This document shows, in pieces, positions 1-12,455 of a stretch of DNA of 64,000 nucleotides (positions are counted from its first letter, which is position 1; every line of letters starts with the position of its first letter). The translations under genes were made by a program, and so were the position numbers. The stretch comes from Typhlomys cinereus. Taxonomy: Eukaryota; Chordata; Mammalia; Rodentia; Platacanthomyidae. The stretch is taken from assembly GCA_023101885.1 (NCBI GenBank), contig JALPQD010000832.1:124001-188000 (forward strand), in the 5' to 3' direction. The notes beneath the pieces were generated by a model, which worked only from the letters and a program-made list of their open reading frames with translations, was not told the origin of the DNA and did no database searches.

Positions 1-480
1 CAACAAAATCTCTTATAATGTCTGATAGTGACAGTTTGATAATTATGCTTATACTAAAGCACAATGGAAATAGAGCACCTCCACAGAAACAAAACAATGC
101 ACATATAAAAATGGGAAGAATATATATAAATTTGTTTATTTTGAATACCATACACAAATATAGAGAATTTCTTATATTTTGGACCTTATTCCACAGTCAC
201 ATTTTCCAACCTCATTACAACAGTTCTCCATTTCTGACAATTTCCCTTCTGTTTTCATGCCTTTTCTTATGCATGGCCCACTGAGATTCATCAGGGTTGT
301 CTATGATGGCAGATGCCATCCAGCATTTGGTGGAAAATGAATGACATATAAATGGGTATACTTTTAGGGAAAGAAACTTAAATTACCTTTCTCTGTCATC
401 AACAACTTCCTAAGTCTGTCAGTGAAATGTAAGGATATCTGTTTGATATCTTTCCCCTTCCAAGGTGTGAATTGAAAATT
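1..480. other. Unassigned A/T-rich DNA
   Basis: I recognise no gene or repeat family here. The short open frames have no recognisable motif. Confidence 0.4.
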
Positions 481-489
481 GAACCCTTG

Positions 490-835
490 AGCTCTTGGCA
501 CAGTTGTGAATTAGTCATTTATTTAAACCCTGAGCAAATCTGCAGAATACTGTCTATGAATATGGGAAGGCTCATCCTACAAGAGATAGAATTAGGTCCT
601 TGGAGTTGGATAATATTGGGGGAACTGATTAAGGAAGATTGAATTCTTCAGTGTGCATGGACAGACGTGCTGATCTGGCAAATGAGGATTGCCCTTCTCT
701 TAGCAGCAGATAGAGTAGACCAGTTCCCTCAGATCTTGTTTTGGGTGTGATCTCTTTTCCAAGCTTCATAAGGAACTAAGAATCATAAGAGAGAATGAAA
801 TCTCTTCTTCCAATAATACATTCTGTTTAAAATTC
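490..835 (+). repeat. Interspersed repeat, copy A (family not identified)
   Basis: This stretch aligns by eye with 12049-12440. Shared landmarks in the same order include a GAGCAAA-C-TG block, a GGAAG/GACC block, 'CTGGTCTGGCAA' and its variant 'CTGATCTGGCAA', 'AGGATTG', and 'CAGTTCCCTCAG'. It is degenerate and has no coding capacity. I cannot name the family; a MaLR/ERVL-like LTR or a DNA-transposon relic are both possible. Confidence 0.5.
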
Positions 836-1069
836 ATCAAAACTATGAAGATTAAATCCACCACATAGAGAAATGTTGAGAAGACAAATCCTGTGTAGGT
901 TTAATGGATTTATCTGCAGCAACAGTGAATTCTCAAATGCAGCAGTCATGTGATGTTCTGAAGATAATGTCTGGCTGTATCCTTGGCCCTCAGTATCTTC
1001 CAATCTTAACAGTTCCTACACTTGACTATGTGGCTGCCTTAAATGCCCTGTTAAGGAGCACCAAAACCC
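836..1069. other. Unassigned DNA
   Basis: No gene or known repeat was recognised in this short A/T-rich interval. Confidence 0.35.
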
Positions 1070-1660
1070 TACATTAATCACCTGGAACTAGACCAGCCAA
1101 ATATCTCCCCATCCTAAAGCTCAGGGTGCATTGTGGAAGAGGGGGTGGCAATACTGTAAAAGTCTAAAGAAGTGGAGGACCAACAATATGCAAGATACTC
1201 CACATGAGTCAGGGCTGCAATAGTCAGCATTGGACTTTTCCTGAACTGCACAGTGGCTGACATGGGAACTTCTTCCAAAGTTTGGCATGGATCACAGGGG
1301 AGAAGGCTCCAGGGATTAAAAAACCCTAATAGAATTCCCATTCTAACAGGGGGGCCCAAGAAGGACCTCTGGGCTGTACCACTGTGTCCTGAACCCTCAC
1401 TAGGTTGGAGAACTCAAAGGGAGGTTTGGCATTCACAAAAAAAGGATGCTCCAGGTGATGGGACAGAAGAAGGGGAGGCACTGGAATATGAGGAGGAAGG
1501 GAGTGATGTGAAAGGGAGGGAGATGGTGGGAGTGTCCAAGTGGGGGGATGATTGGGGAGCTGAGCGGGGAGAGGAGCTGGGTGGGAAGGGGCAGAGTGCA
1601 TATTGAGCTTGTATGGTATGATTAGAAAAAAATAAATGTGGTAGAAAAAAATACTTAAAG
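1070..1660 (+). mobile_element. L1 3'UTR fragment (old, 5'-truncated)
   Basis: The segment follows the order of the L1 3'UTR seen at 44890-45415: the 'CCTGGAACTAG..CCAGCC' block, 'CCCATCCTAAAGCTCAGGG', 'GATGCAAGATACTCCACA'-like text, then a G/A-rich polypurine tract (1470-1600) and an A-rich tail near 1625-1665. It is well diverged and contains no ORF2. The open frames at 1253-1606 and on the opposite strand are by-products of the polypurine tract. Confidence 0.7.
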
Positions 1661-2029
1661 ATTAAAAAATCCTCTAATATTTATTTTCTGTTCAATATCA
1701 ATGTTATTATTTTCAGTAACAAACTCATTCCTTCACAAAAGAGATTCTAGTTTGAGTATCTAGTTCTTATTTCTGAAAATTTCAAAATTTCATTTCTACC
1801 AATTGTGAAGAACTTCTATTGTGCATATATAACTCATTTTCTTACTTATTTCTCTGTTCATAGAGATTTAGGTTTAATCCATTTCATTGATCTTGTGAAA
1901 AGAACTGAAAGGAACATGGATGGACATATGTCTTTTTTTTTGATTAACAGATTCTTTCAGCTTCTTTTGCAGAAACTTTCAAATTTCACGAAGTAACATT
2001 TTTTGATTGTTACCCTTATTTCCTGAGTA
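1661..2029. other. Unassigned A/T-rich DNA
   Basis: No convincing gene or repeat assignment. The right part may already belong to the ancient L1 that is clearer from about 2030. Confidence 0.3.
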
Positions 2030-2465
2030 AATAGGGAACTTTTCAGAGAGCATTGTCTTAGGGTTATCAGTTCAAGGAAGCTTCCTTTTATTACTCTTGA
2101 AAGTTTAATTTTTCAAATTTCGTATCAATGTATGTGAGTCATGGAGCTAATTTTTGTGCAAAGTGGTAGTTATTACTCAATTATCGTTCTTGTAACTCTA
2201 ATATCCAATTTTTGTAGCACCATTTGTTGAAGATGCTTTCTTTTCCATAGCATGTATATATGGTGCCTTAATATAATATAAAGTAACTGTAAATGTGTGA
2301 GATTGTGTCTGGTTCCTTCATCCTTAAACAAGTGTTGATTTATCTATAGTTGTACCTTTATTGTCTAGTGTTTATTACTATGACTCTGGTATAGCTTGAA
2401 ATACAGTATGGTGATATTGCCATCAGTGATTTTATTCCTCAAGGTTGTCCTGACAAACAGAAAAT
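2030..2465 (-). mobile_element. Ancient L1 ORF2 fragment
   Basis: The phrase 'GCACCATTTGTTGAAGATGC' at about 2218-2237 is identical to the L1 ORF2 complement at about 6013-6032. The flanking text follows the same order as 5870-6210 (a region upstream of the C-terminal third of ORF2) with heavy divergence and indels. It is inactive and encodes nothing. Confidence 0.6.
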
Positions 2466-3690
2466 GTCAGGAATCAACAGATATTTATTAACTATAACAC
2501 TAAATTTCAAGGGAATTAGGTTAGGACATAGGTTATGAGATTAGATTTTTTTACAGAATCTCTTAGAACTTTCTCCATATTATGCCACATTTTGGACCAC
2601 AAAACAAGTCTCCAAGAGGAAAGTTGAAATTACATCTTGTAACTTATCAGACAAGAAGGTAATAAAACTAGATATCCACAACAAAGTAAATGACAGAAAA
2701 TATACAAATTCTTTGAATTTAAATACCAGACACTAAAAGAGGAATGGGTTCAGCAGGAAGTGTAAAGGAAAATTCAAAAATTCCTGAAAGAGAATAATAT
2801 TGAAAACCCAACATAACAAAATCTCGGGGACAAAATGAAAGGTGTCCTAAGAGTAAAGTTTATAGCACTTAGCAGTCAATAAATATATCAAAAAATGGAA
2901 ATATCACAAGTAAATAACTTCACAATGTAAATGAAAATGTTAGAGACACAAGAATAAACCAACCCCTAAAGTAGTAGATGAACAGGGATTAGTAAAATCA
3001 AGTGTGAAAATATCTGAAATTGAGATAAGGAAAGCAATAAAAAATCAACCAAATAATGAACTGTTTCTTTGAAAATAATTAACAATATTGATAAATCTTT
3101 CTCAAATAACCCAAACACAAAAGTTAGAAAACTCAAATTAATAAAATTATAGATGAAAATGGACTTATTACAACTGATATCAAGGAAATTCAGAGAATCA
3201 AAAGATTATTTTTCAAATATTTATACTTCACATAATTTGATAATCAGAAAGAAATGGGATAAATTTCTAAACATGCCCAACTTACTAAAATTGAAACAGA
3301 ATGAAGTGAATATTTTAAGACATTCTATCCCAAGTGACTAAATTAAAGAAGTAATTCACAATCTTCCCATCTAAAAAGTCCAGACAGGATGTATTCAGCA
3401 TAGAATCCTACCAGACATTTAAAGAACAACTAACATCATTGCTCCTTAAACAATTTCATAAAATAGACACACTTTTAAATTCTTTCTATGAAGCCAAAAT
3501 TGCACTGATTTCAAAAGCAAATAAAGATACAATAGAAAAGAAAACTACAAGCCAATCTCATTGGTGAACACAGATGCACAGATTCTTAACAAAATTTTAG
3601 CAAACCAGATTCAAAAACATATGAAAATGACCGTTTATCATGATCAAGTAGGTTTTATCCCAGGCTCACAAAATTTGGTTCAACATATGT
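2466..3690 (+). mobile_element. Old L1 ORF2 fragment (endonuclease to reverse transcriptase)
   Basis: Reading on the plus strand, degenerate ORF2 text runs from the end of the endonuclease domain (the -LSDxxGxKLDI- equivalent near 2645-2690) through the linker into the reverse-transcriptase N-terminal part. Near 3640-3685 is the equivalent of '[14 protein letters not shown]'. Many frameshifts and stops separate short frames such as 3153-3341. The copy ends abruptly where an LTR-like sequence begins at about 3691. No promoter, ORF1 or 3'UTR is attached. Confidence 0.7.
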
Positions 3691-3971
3691 GTATTAGTCA
3701 GGTTCTCTAGAGATGCAGAATCAACACAATGAATATATATATTCTAGGCAATGTATTGAATTGGCTTACAATATGGCCGAGGTAGTCCAGCAATGGCTGC
3801 CAGTAGCTGCTCAGTTTAGTAGTCAAGGGGGTGATAGCTGAAGGCTGGACAATTCCTAGAGTACGTAGTTGATGTCAACTTGAAGGGTTGAATAGCTAGA
3901 GGGTCAAAGAAACTGGGGCAGCTGGAAAGAAGGGTGATTCCTAGCACAGCTGCAATAAGCATCTCTTCTCT
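3691..3971 (-). repeat. LTR-like repeat (MaLR/ERVL-type end), left part
   Basis: It begins 'GTATTAGTCAGGTTCTCTAGA', whose complement resembles the '..GACTAATACA' ends of mammalian ERVL/MaLR LTRs. The element is split by the L1 at 3988-10430: the 16 bases before the insertion recur after it, and the right part resumes at 10447. The family assignment is inferred from the end sequence only. Confidence 0.35.
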
Positions 3972-3987
3972 TTGGTGACTCCTTTTT
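3972..3987. repeat. Target-site duplication, left copy
   Basis: 'TTGGTGACTCCTTTTT' is exactly repeated at 10431-10446. The site ends TTTTT|AT on the plus strand, as expected for an L1 endonuclease cut followed by minus-orientation insertion. Confidence 0.95.
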
Positions 3988-4995
3988 TTTTTTTTTTTTT
4001 GTTTTTGTTTTGCTTTTTTTTTTTTTTTATTAAAAATTTAATTATACATTTTAAAAATTTTTTACCAGTTCCCTCCCTCCCCTCTCTTCCCCCTCCCCTT
4101 CCCCCAGTGCCTCCCCCCCAATTCCCAGATAGTCCTTTATTGTGTGTGCCTAACTCTCCACTGTGTCCTCCTCTCCGATGACATATAAGGACCCAGTGGC
4201 ATTTCCATAAGCCCTTTCTCTTGTTCCCCTTAAGCATAAGATCACTACTATGGCTGTCAATCCCTTGCCTCCAGGGGTCTCGGTGCCCTTATCAGATGCT
4301 AGACTTTATGAGGGCAACAGTGCGCTGGACATTGCGCAGGGCATGCAAAGTTCCATTATGATTGCTTTGGCCCCAACTATTGTTGAGAATCTTGCAAATC
4401 GTTGCTCCTCCCATCCTTTTGCTCTTACAATCTTACCGCCCCCTCTTCCGCAAATGTCCCTGAGCTCCAGGATGGGGAGAGATTAGGCTGGCCTAGTTCT
4501 ATGTGATTGATATAGAGTCTCTGAAGTTCTGGATTGTGGTTTGTTGATTTTCTTTTGCAGTTTTGCTGCTCCTGCAATTCCCTTCACTCCATTCTGCTGG
4601 GCACTGTATGTCACCCCCTGGCCAGAGACAAAAAGCTGTTAAACTGGAGTCTTGTTGTAATAGCACATTCAAGGGTAGATGTAATAAGAGTAGGAAACCT
4701 CACTGAGAGAGGGGTCCATCACCCATTTGCAAAATGATTACTTTTTATCTGCTAGACTATATGCCCTCCCCTTCTGGTGAGATCAGGAAAGAACGTCTGT
4801 GAACTTAACCAGGTTTCTCATTACTTACTTGCAGACCTTCATGGAGGCCTATTTTCTCTGCTGTAACATGGTCTCCTCTCTCTTTGTTTCTGGTGTGGCC
4901 CTCCTAACCCATCTCTCTTGTTCATAATCCTTGCAATTACTGTGTTACATAGGTTTACTTTTGAGTGTCCCAATGTGGGCTGGGTGAGTTTGGTA
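3988..4995 (-). other. L1 3'UTR, polypurine tract and A-tail
   Basis: Read on the minus strand, about 1 kb follows the ORF2 stop. It includes a G/A-rich polypurine tract (plus-strand C/T-rich 4068-4130) and an A-tail of interrupted A-runs (3988-4035). The polypurine tract is a standard feature of rodent L1 3'UTRs. The open frames at 3941-4237 and 3972-4181 are simple-sequence artefacts of this tract. Confidence 0.9.
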
Positions 4996-7900
4996 CTAGG
5001 AGCCACCTATTAGGGAGTACATACGGCGCTTAATTTTCTGGGTTTGGGATACTTCACTTAATATAATTCTTTCTAATGACATCCATTTCCCAGCAAATTC
5101 CAGTAATTCATCATTTTTGATGGCTGAGTAGTACTCCATTGTATAGATGTACCACAGTTTCCTTATCCACTCGTCAACTGTTGGACATTTAGGTTGATTC
5201 CATGACTTTGCTATTGTAAACAGTGCTGCTATGAACATGGTCGAGCTTGTGCTATCGAGGCGAACCTTTGCTGCTTGGGGGGTTATTCCCAAAAGTGGGA
5301 TAGCAGGGTCATATGGCATTTCAATCTTTAATTTCTTTAAGAATCTCCAGACGGCTCGCCAGAGTGGCTGTATGAGCCTGCATTCCCACCAGCAATGTAG
5401 GAGAGTTCCCCTCTCTCCACATCCTCTCCAGCATTTGTCGTTGTTTGTATTGTGGATTTTTGCCATCCTGACCGGGGTGAGATGATATCTCAGGGAAGTT
5501 TTGATTTGCATTTCCCTGATGGCGAAGGAAGTGGAGCATTTTTTAAGATAATTGTTAGACATTTTAATTTCATCCCTGGTAAAGTTTCTTTGAAGTTCCA
5601 GGGCCCATTTTTAATTGGGCCAGTGTTTTCCTTGGAGTTTAATTTTCTAAGTTCTTTGTGCACTCTGGACAGTAGAGCTCTGTCAGATATGTGGTTAGTG
5701 AAGATTTTCTCCCATTCTGTGGGTTGCCTTTGAGCTCATGTTACAATCTCTTTATCTGAACAGAAGCTCTTTAATTTCACAAGATCCCAACTGTTGAGAG
5801 TTGGTAGCAGTGACTGTGCCATTGGATGTCTGTTTAGGAACTGTTGGCCTAGCCCAACCAGCTCGAGGGAGTTCCCTATCTTTTCAACTATGGTTTTTAA
5901 AGTCTCTGGCCTGATATCAAGGTCCTTGATCCATTTGGAATTAAGTCTTGTACATGGTGACAAGTACGGGTCCAGCTTTAATCTTCTGCATGTGGAGATC
6001 CAGTTTTGCCAGCACCATTTGTTGAAGATGCTGTTCTTTTTCCATTGGATTCTTTGGGCCCCTTTGTCAAAGACCAAATGGCTGTAACTTTGTGGGCTTA
6101 TATCTGGGTCTTCAATCCTTATCCATTGATCTGTGTGTCTATTTTGGAGCCAGTACCAGGCTGTCTTTATAACTATGGATTTGTAGTATAGACTTAGGTT
6201 TGGTATGGTAATACCTCCAGCTGTGTTTTTGTTACTCAGGATTGTTTTGGCTATCCTGGGTCTTTTGTGCCTCCAAATGAACTTTGAGATTGTTTGGTCA
6301 ACTTCTTTGAAGAATTGCTTTGGGATTTTGATTGGTATAGCATTGAATCTGTATATTGCCTTTGGTAGGATGGTCATTTTTACAATGTTGATTCTGCCAA
6401 TCCAGGAACAAGGGAGTTCTTTCCACCTTCTGGTGTCTTCTGCAATTTCTTTCTTTAGGGTTTTAAAGTTTTCATTGTAAAGGTCTTTTACCTCCTTAGT
6501 TAGGTTTATACCAAGGTATTTTACTTTTTTAGGGGTTATAGTAAATGGCATGGTTTCTCTCAAGGCTTTTTCACTTCTTTCATTCTGGGCATATAGGAAG
6601 GCCTCTGATTTTTGCACATTTACTTGTATCCTGCTACCCTGCTGAACTTCTCAATTAGTTCCAGGAGCTTCCTGGTGGAGTTTTTTGGATCCCTCAGGTA
6701 TAAGATCATGTCATCTGCAAATAGGGATAGCTTGATTTCTTCCTTGCCAATTTGAATCCCTCTTATGTCCCTTTCTTGTCTTATGGCTTCGGCTAAGACT
6801 TCAAGTACAATATTGAATAGAAGTGGTGAGAGTGGACAGCCTTGTCTTGTTCCTGATCGAAGTGGGAATGCTTCCAATTGTTCCCCATTGAGCATAATCC
6901 TTGCTGTGGGCTTGTTGTATACAGCTTTTATTATATTGATAAAGGTTCCTTCCATTCCTACTGTCTCTAGCGTTTTGATCATAAAAGGCTGTTGGATCTT
7001 GTCAAAAGCTTTTTCTGCATCTATCGAGAGTATCATGTGGTCTTGGACTTTGGACTGGTTTACATGATGAATTACATTTATTGATTTGCGTATGTTGAAC
7101 CAACCTTGTGTGCCGGGGATGAAGCCTACTTGGTCCCCATGAATGATCTTTTTAATATGTTTTTGAATCCGATATGCTAAGACTTTGTTGAGAATCTTTG
7201 CGTCTGTGTTCATCAGGGAGATCGGCCTATAGTTTTCTTTTTTAAGTGAATCTTTATTAGGTTTTGGGATTAAAACGATATTAGCTTCATAGAAGGAATT
7301 TGGTAGTGTTCCTTCCTTTGCTATTTGATGGAACAGTTTAAGGAGTATTGGTGTTATTAACTCCTTAAATGTCTTGTAGAACTCTGTGCTGAATCCATCT
7401 GGTCCAGGACATTTTTTGGTGGGAAGATTCGAGATTACTTCCTCAATTTCCTTATATGTTATAGGACTATTTAAATAATTCACAACTTCCTGATTCAATT
7501 TAGGTAAGTTGTGTTTACTTAGAAATTCATCCATCTCTTTTGTGTTGTCAAACTTCACAGAGTATAAGTTTTTGAAATATGATGTTATAATTCTCTGGAT
7601 TTCTTGGGTATCCGTAGTGATAACTCCATGTTCATTTCTAATTTTGTTAATTTGGGTTTTCTCTCTCTTGCTTTTGGTTAGTTTAGCTAGGGGTGTATCA
7701 ATCTTGTTGATTTTTTCAAAGAACCAGCTTTTTGATTGGTTGATTTTTTCTATCGTTTTCTTAGTCTCGATTTCAGATATTTCTCCCCTTATTTTGCTAA
7801 TCTCTTCTCTTCTACTGCTTTTAGGATCAGATTGCTCTAGTTTCTCTAAAGCTTTAAGCTGCATTGTTAAGTTGTTTATTTCTGATGTTTCCATTTTTTT

Positions 7901-8817
7901 GACGTGGGCATTAAGAGCTATGAACTTACCTCTTAGAACAGCTTTCATTGTGTCCCAGAGATTTTGGTAAGTTGTATTTTCGTTATCATTCACTTTCAGG
8001 AAATCTTGAATTTCCTTTTTAATTTCTTCCTGAATCCAGTTCTCATTCAGCATCATAGTGTTAAGTTTCCAGGAGTTAGTGCATTTTCTCTTGTTTGATG
8101 TGTTGTGGATGTCCAGCTTTAGGCCGTGGTGGTCTGATAGGGCACAGGTTAGAATTTCAACTTTCTTGTATATGTGTAGATTCATTTTGTGGCCCAATAT
8201 GTGATCTATTTTGGAGAAAGTTCCGTGTGCTGCTGAGAAAAATGTGTATTCTTTGGTGCGTGGGTGAAAAGTTCGATAGAGATCTGTGAGGTCCATTTCT
8301 TTCAGGGTTTGATTAAGTTCCAAAGTGTCTCTGTTAAGCTTTTGACCTGTTGATCTATCCCATGTAGAGAGGGCGGTGTTGAAGTCCCCAAGAATTATCG
8401 TTTGGGGGTTGATTTCTTGCTTTAGACGCTGTAGGGTTTTCTTAATGAATGTGGGGGGGCCCGTATTGGGTGCATATATGTTCAGTATTGTGAAATCTTC
8501 CTGGTGAATTGTACCTCTGACTAAAATGTAGTATCCATCCGTGTCTCTTATAATTTTTTTTGGTTTGAAATCCACTTTGTCTGATAGCATAATGGCTACC
8601 CCTGCCTGTTTTCTGCTTCCATTTGCTTGTAGAATTGTTGACCAGCCTTTTATTTTAGAGCGTGCCTATCTTTTGTGGTGAGATGGGTTTCCTGCAGGCA
8701 ACAGATTGATGGATTGTGATTTTTAATCCAAGTTTGTAATCTGTGTCTCTTGATCGGTGAATTAAGTCCATTAACATTTAGTGTTATAATGGAGAAACTA
8801 TTGTTAATTCCAGACAT
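4996..8817 (-). pseudogene. L1 ORF2 (endonuclease/reverse transcriptase), broken
   Basis: ORF2 makes the endonuclease and reverse transcriptase that copy L1 RNA into cut genomic DNA. I place its start at the ATG at 8817-8815, 50 bp after the ORF1 stop and followed by the typical NVNGLNSPIKR motif. The frame of about 1270 codons is the usual length. The endonuclease has QETH near the start and [10 protein letters not shown]; the reverse transcriptase has PGPDGF and the catalytic FADD (about 6700-6720). The C-terminal Cys/His-rich part ends ..YSLIGGS. Lesions: a 1-base loss near 8655 giving a stop at 8652-8650; a 1-base loss near 6618 (stop at 6620); CGA to TGA at 5738-5736; a 1-base loss in an A-run near 5610. 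The pieces 8590-6620, 6617-5736 and 5562-4996 remain open. Confidence 0.95.
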
Positions 8818-8867
8818 TTATTATGTTTAGTAGCTTTTATAAGTATATTGCTTCGCTTTTAATGGTG

Positions 8868-9938
8868 TTATATTTGCCTTCTGTTCTCCTGGATATGCCT
8901 GTTTTTTTCTTCACGCTTGAGTATCATTTCTAGCAGTTTTTGAAGGCCTGGTTTGGTGGCCATGTATCCCTTAAAGTTGTCTTTGTGCTGGAAAATTTTT
9001 CTTTCTCCCTCGATCATGACTGATAGTTTTGCAGGGTAAATCAGCCTGGGTTGACATTTTTGCTCATTCAATACTTGAAGTATGTCTCTCCAAGCTCTTC
9101 TTGCTTTTACTGTTTCGACTGAGAAGTCATTAGTTATTTTAATAGGTTTGCCTTTAAAAGTGACTTGTTTTTTCTCCCTTGAAGCTCTCATCACCAGTTC
9201 TTTATCTTGAATGTGGAGTGTTTTAACTATTATTTGCCGCGGTGTGCTTCTATTTTGGTCGTATCTGTTTGGGGTGCGGAATGCCTCTTGTATATGAATG
9301 GGCCTCTCTTTTTTTAGATGAGGAAAGTTTTCCTTGATGATCGTTTGAAAAATTTCCTCAGGGGTGGTATTTTGAGATTCTTGCTCTGGTATTCCATGAA
9401 TACGCATGTTAGGCTTCTTCAGGGTGTCCCATATCTCTTGGATATTTCTCTCAAGTATCTTTTTGGCTTTAACAACCTCTTCCATTGAGCTGGTTAGTAC
9501 TCCCACTTTATCTTCAAGGTCTGAAATTCTGTTTTCTGCTTCATTAGTTCTGTTGATAAGACTCTCTGTGGCGTTCTGGGTTGAAGATAACTTGTCTTTT
9601 AGCTCAGTTTTAAACTCTGCTTGAGTTTGTTTTAACTGTTCTATGCCACTTTTTGTTTCTTGCACTGTTTTTCTCAACTCCTCCAGATGTCTGTTGTGTT
9701 GCTCTTCAAAGCGATTGATTCGATTATGTAATTCCTCCCGGATTTCCTCTTTCATAGTATTGAACATGGTAATGATCATATTTTGAAAGTCTTTATCCTG
9801 GGTGGGGCTTTCTTGGCCTTTTTCCGCGGGTTTGTTCTTGTTGGAGTCTAACATTATGGGATTAATTTCTTCAGTGGGAAATTTGTTTACTTGAGTGTTG
9901 CTTCTCATGGATTTGCACTTTGACTTTGGCATTGTCAT
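8868..9938 (-). CDS. L1 ORF1p, RNA-binding chaperone, intact
   Basis: The 356-codon frame has the normal length for rodent ORF1p, the trimeric nucleic-acid chaperone that coats L1 RNA in cytoplasmic particles. Residues about 55-160 form heptad-rich coiled coil (..NRTNEAENRISDLEDKV..). The RNA-recognition domain follows at about 165-260, with 'PNMRIHGIPE'. The C-terminal domain carries 'REKKQVTFKGKPIKI' and the conserved 'ARRAWRDIL', then 'IYPAKLSV'. The start ATG at 9938 lies just after the 5'UTR tether; a second Met is at residue 3. No stop or frameshift was seen. It sits 50 bp upstream of ORF2. An open frame does not prove expression, and a partner ORF2 is not intact in this copy. Confidence 0.93.
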   Translation of the reverse strand: MTMPKSKCKSMRSNTQVNKFPTEEINPIMLDSNKNKPAEKGQESPTQDKDFQNMIITMFNTMKEEIREELHNRINRFEEQHNRHLEELRKTVQETKSGIEQLKQTQAEFKTELKDKLSSTQNATESLINRTNEAENRISDLEDKVGVLTSSMEEVVKAKKILERNIQEIWDTLKKPNMRIHGIPEQESQNTTPEEIFQTIIKENFPHLKKERPIHIQEAFRTPNRYDQNRSTPRQIIVKTLHIQDKELVMRASREKKQVTFKGKPIKITNDFSVETVKARRAWRDILQVLNEQKCQPRLIYPAKLSVMIEGERKIFQHKDNFKGYMATKPGLQKLLEMILKREEKNRHIQENRRQI

Positions 9939-10430
9939 TTTAACTCTTAAGATCTCTCAATTTCACTAAACTGAATTATTTGGCCTGGGGTACTGGTGGG
10001 CAGGGCCTGAACGGGGACTTACCTAGGGCGCGGGGTGAGGCCCGGGTGGACCGCGCGCGTGTCCGGAGGGCAGCTGGGGCGGGGCCCGGGCGCAGGGGGA
10101 GGTGCTCCTCGTCCCTCGGCCCCCGCGCGGCTCCGGCTGGGTGGTGGGAGTCGGAGCCGGGTCCCCGTGGGCTGACCTGGGGGTCCTAGAGCGCGCGTTG
10201 AGGCCCGGCTGGATCTCGCGCAGGCGTCCCGACCGGCGGAGCGGGGGCGGGGCGAAGAAGGGAAGGATGGGCGCGTCGGCGTGGAGCTATTTAACCCGAG
10301 GGCAGCTGAGGCGGGGCCCGGGCGCAGGGGGAGGTGCTCCTCGTCCCTCGGCCCCCCGCGCGGTTCCGGCTGGATGGTGGGAGTCGGAGCCGGGTCCCCG
10401 TGGGCTGACCTGGGGGTCCTAGAGCGCGCG
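9939..10430 (-). promoter_or_regulatory. L1 5'UTR: CpG-rich tandem monomer promoter plus tether
   Basis: On the minus strand, a 232-bp unit beginning AACGCGCGCTCTAGGACCCC starts at the 5' end (10430) and begins again near 10198. The second unit is shortened and joined to a non-repeated tether leading into ORF1. The repeated blocks at 10069-10199 and 10301-10432 are nearly identical. Tandem monomers with internal promoter activity are known for mouse L1 families; function here is inferred from that analogy. The tether contains a consensus 5' splice site, GGTAAGT, at 10023-10017. Open frames on the plus strand here are GC-rich artefacts. Confidence 0.85.
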
Positions 10431-10446
10431 TTGGTGACTCCTTTTT

Positions 10447-10700
10447 ATATGATGGGAGGATCCTATGAGATTTTTGGAGGTTCTGATAGGATCTAACAAT
10501 CACAAGTCCACCCCTTGTCAACATGACAACAAATCACATTTTCTCAGGCCATTAAAAGTCTCCAAATAGAAACTAATATTCATAGTACTACCTAACATAA
10601 TATAGCTATCCACATACAACAGCAGACATTATTTTTCCAAGATTAATGACAATGCTTCTTGAAAAATGCTTAGTCTTTAGTGTCCCATAACACAATATCA
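10447..10700 (-). repeat. LTR-like repeat, right part after L1 insertion
   Basis: This is the continuation of the element begun at 3691-3971, joined through the TSD. It is A/T-rich and non-coding. The right edge is uncertain. Confidence 0.3.
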
Positions 10701-12040
<1,340 letters not shown>

Positions 12041-12455
12041 CATAGTTAAGCACAGGTGTCAACTTGACTGTTGAGGGTTTGGGCTCTGGGCACATTTGTA
12101 GAGAGTTGATGGTTGAGTTAAGCCCAGAGCAAACCTGAAGGAGATTGTCTAGCTGCTGGGGAAGACCCAGCCCATGGTGGGTGGGATTAGGCCCTGGATA
12201 AATCACAGAGAGCTGGTTGAGAGAGTTGGCATCCTTCTGTATACTTGGTCAGACATGCTGGTCTGGCAAGTAAGGATTGTCCATCTCTCAGCGGTTATGG
12301 TGGCCAGTTCCCTCAGCCCTGGTGTTGGTGTGTGCTCTCCTGTCAAGCTGGATTATGAACTGTAACCAGACTATCGTAAGAAAGTAAACTCCTTGTTCCC
12401 TTAAGCTGTGTTCTGGTCATTTATCAGCAACTATGAAGATGAACTGCAACACCTT
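12041..12455 (+). repeat. Interspersed repeat, copy B (family not identified)
   Basis: It aligns with 490-835 and is the better-preserved copy. It starts near 'GGTGTCAACTTGACTGTTGA' and ends near an 'AAGAAAGTAAACTCCTTGTTCCC..' block resembling the ends of common medium-copy rodent repeats. It is non-coding. Confidence 0.5.

Larger units (their letters stand above)
3988..10430 (-). mobile_element. L1: Full-length L1 retrotransposon with monomeric promoter
   Basis: This is a complete non-LTR retrotransposon on the minus strand. It contains a poly(T)/A-tail at the left, a 3'UTR with a polypurine tract, ORF2, a 50-bp inter-ORF gap, ORF1 and a CpG-rich 5'UTR of tandem monomers. A perfect 16-bp TSD (3972-3987 and 10431-10446) frames it. 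The length of about 6.4 kb is normal for a rodent L1. ORF1 is open; ORF2 has three frameshifts and one nonsense codon, so this copy cannot move on its own. The insertion split an older LTR-like repeat. High similarity to the copy at 14710-16938 suggests that both belong to a recent subfamily. Confidence 0.97.

Noticed and set aside
3941..4237. Frames on both strands across the T-run and C/T tract
   Set aside because: Simple-sequence artefact of the L1 A-tail and polypurine tract; the same happens at 14656-14961, 45190-45435 and 53745-54062.
7509..7970. 153-codon plus-strand open frame
   Set aside because: It is antisense to L1 ORF2 and very Leu/Ser/Phe-rich, as expected from the complement of an A-rich coding sequence.
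9980..10496. Overlapping plus-strand frames in GC-rich DNA
   Set aside because: They are antisense to the L1 monomer promoter; Arg/Gly/Pro-rich composition reflects GC content and the repeat.
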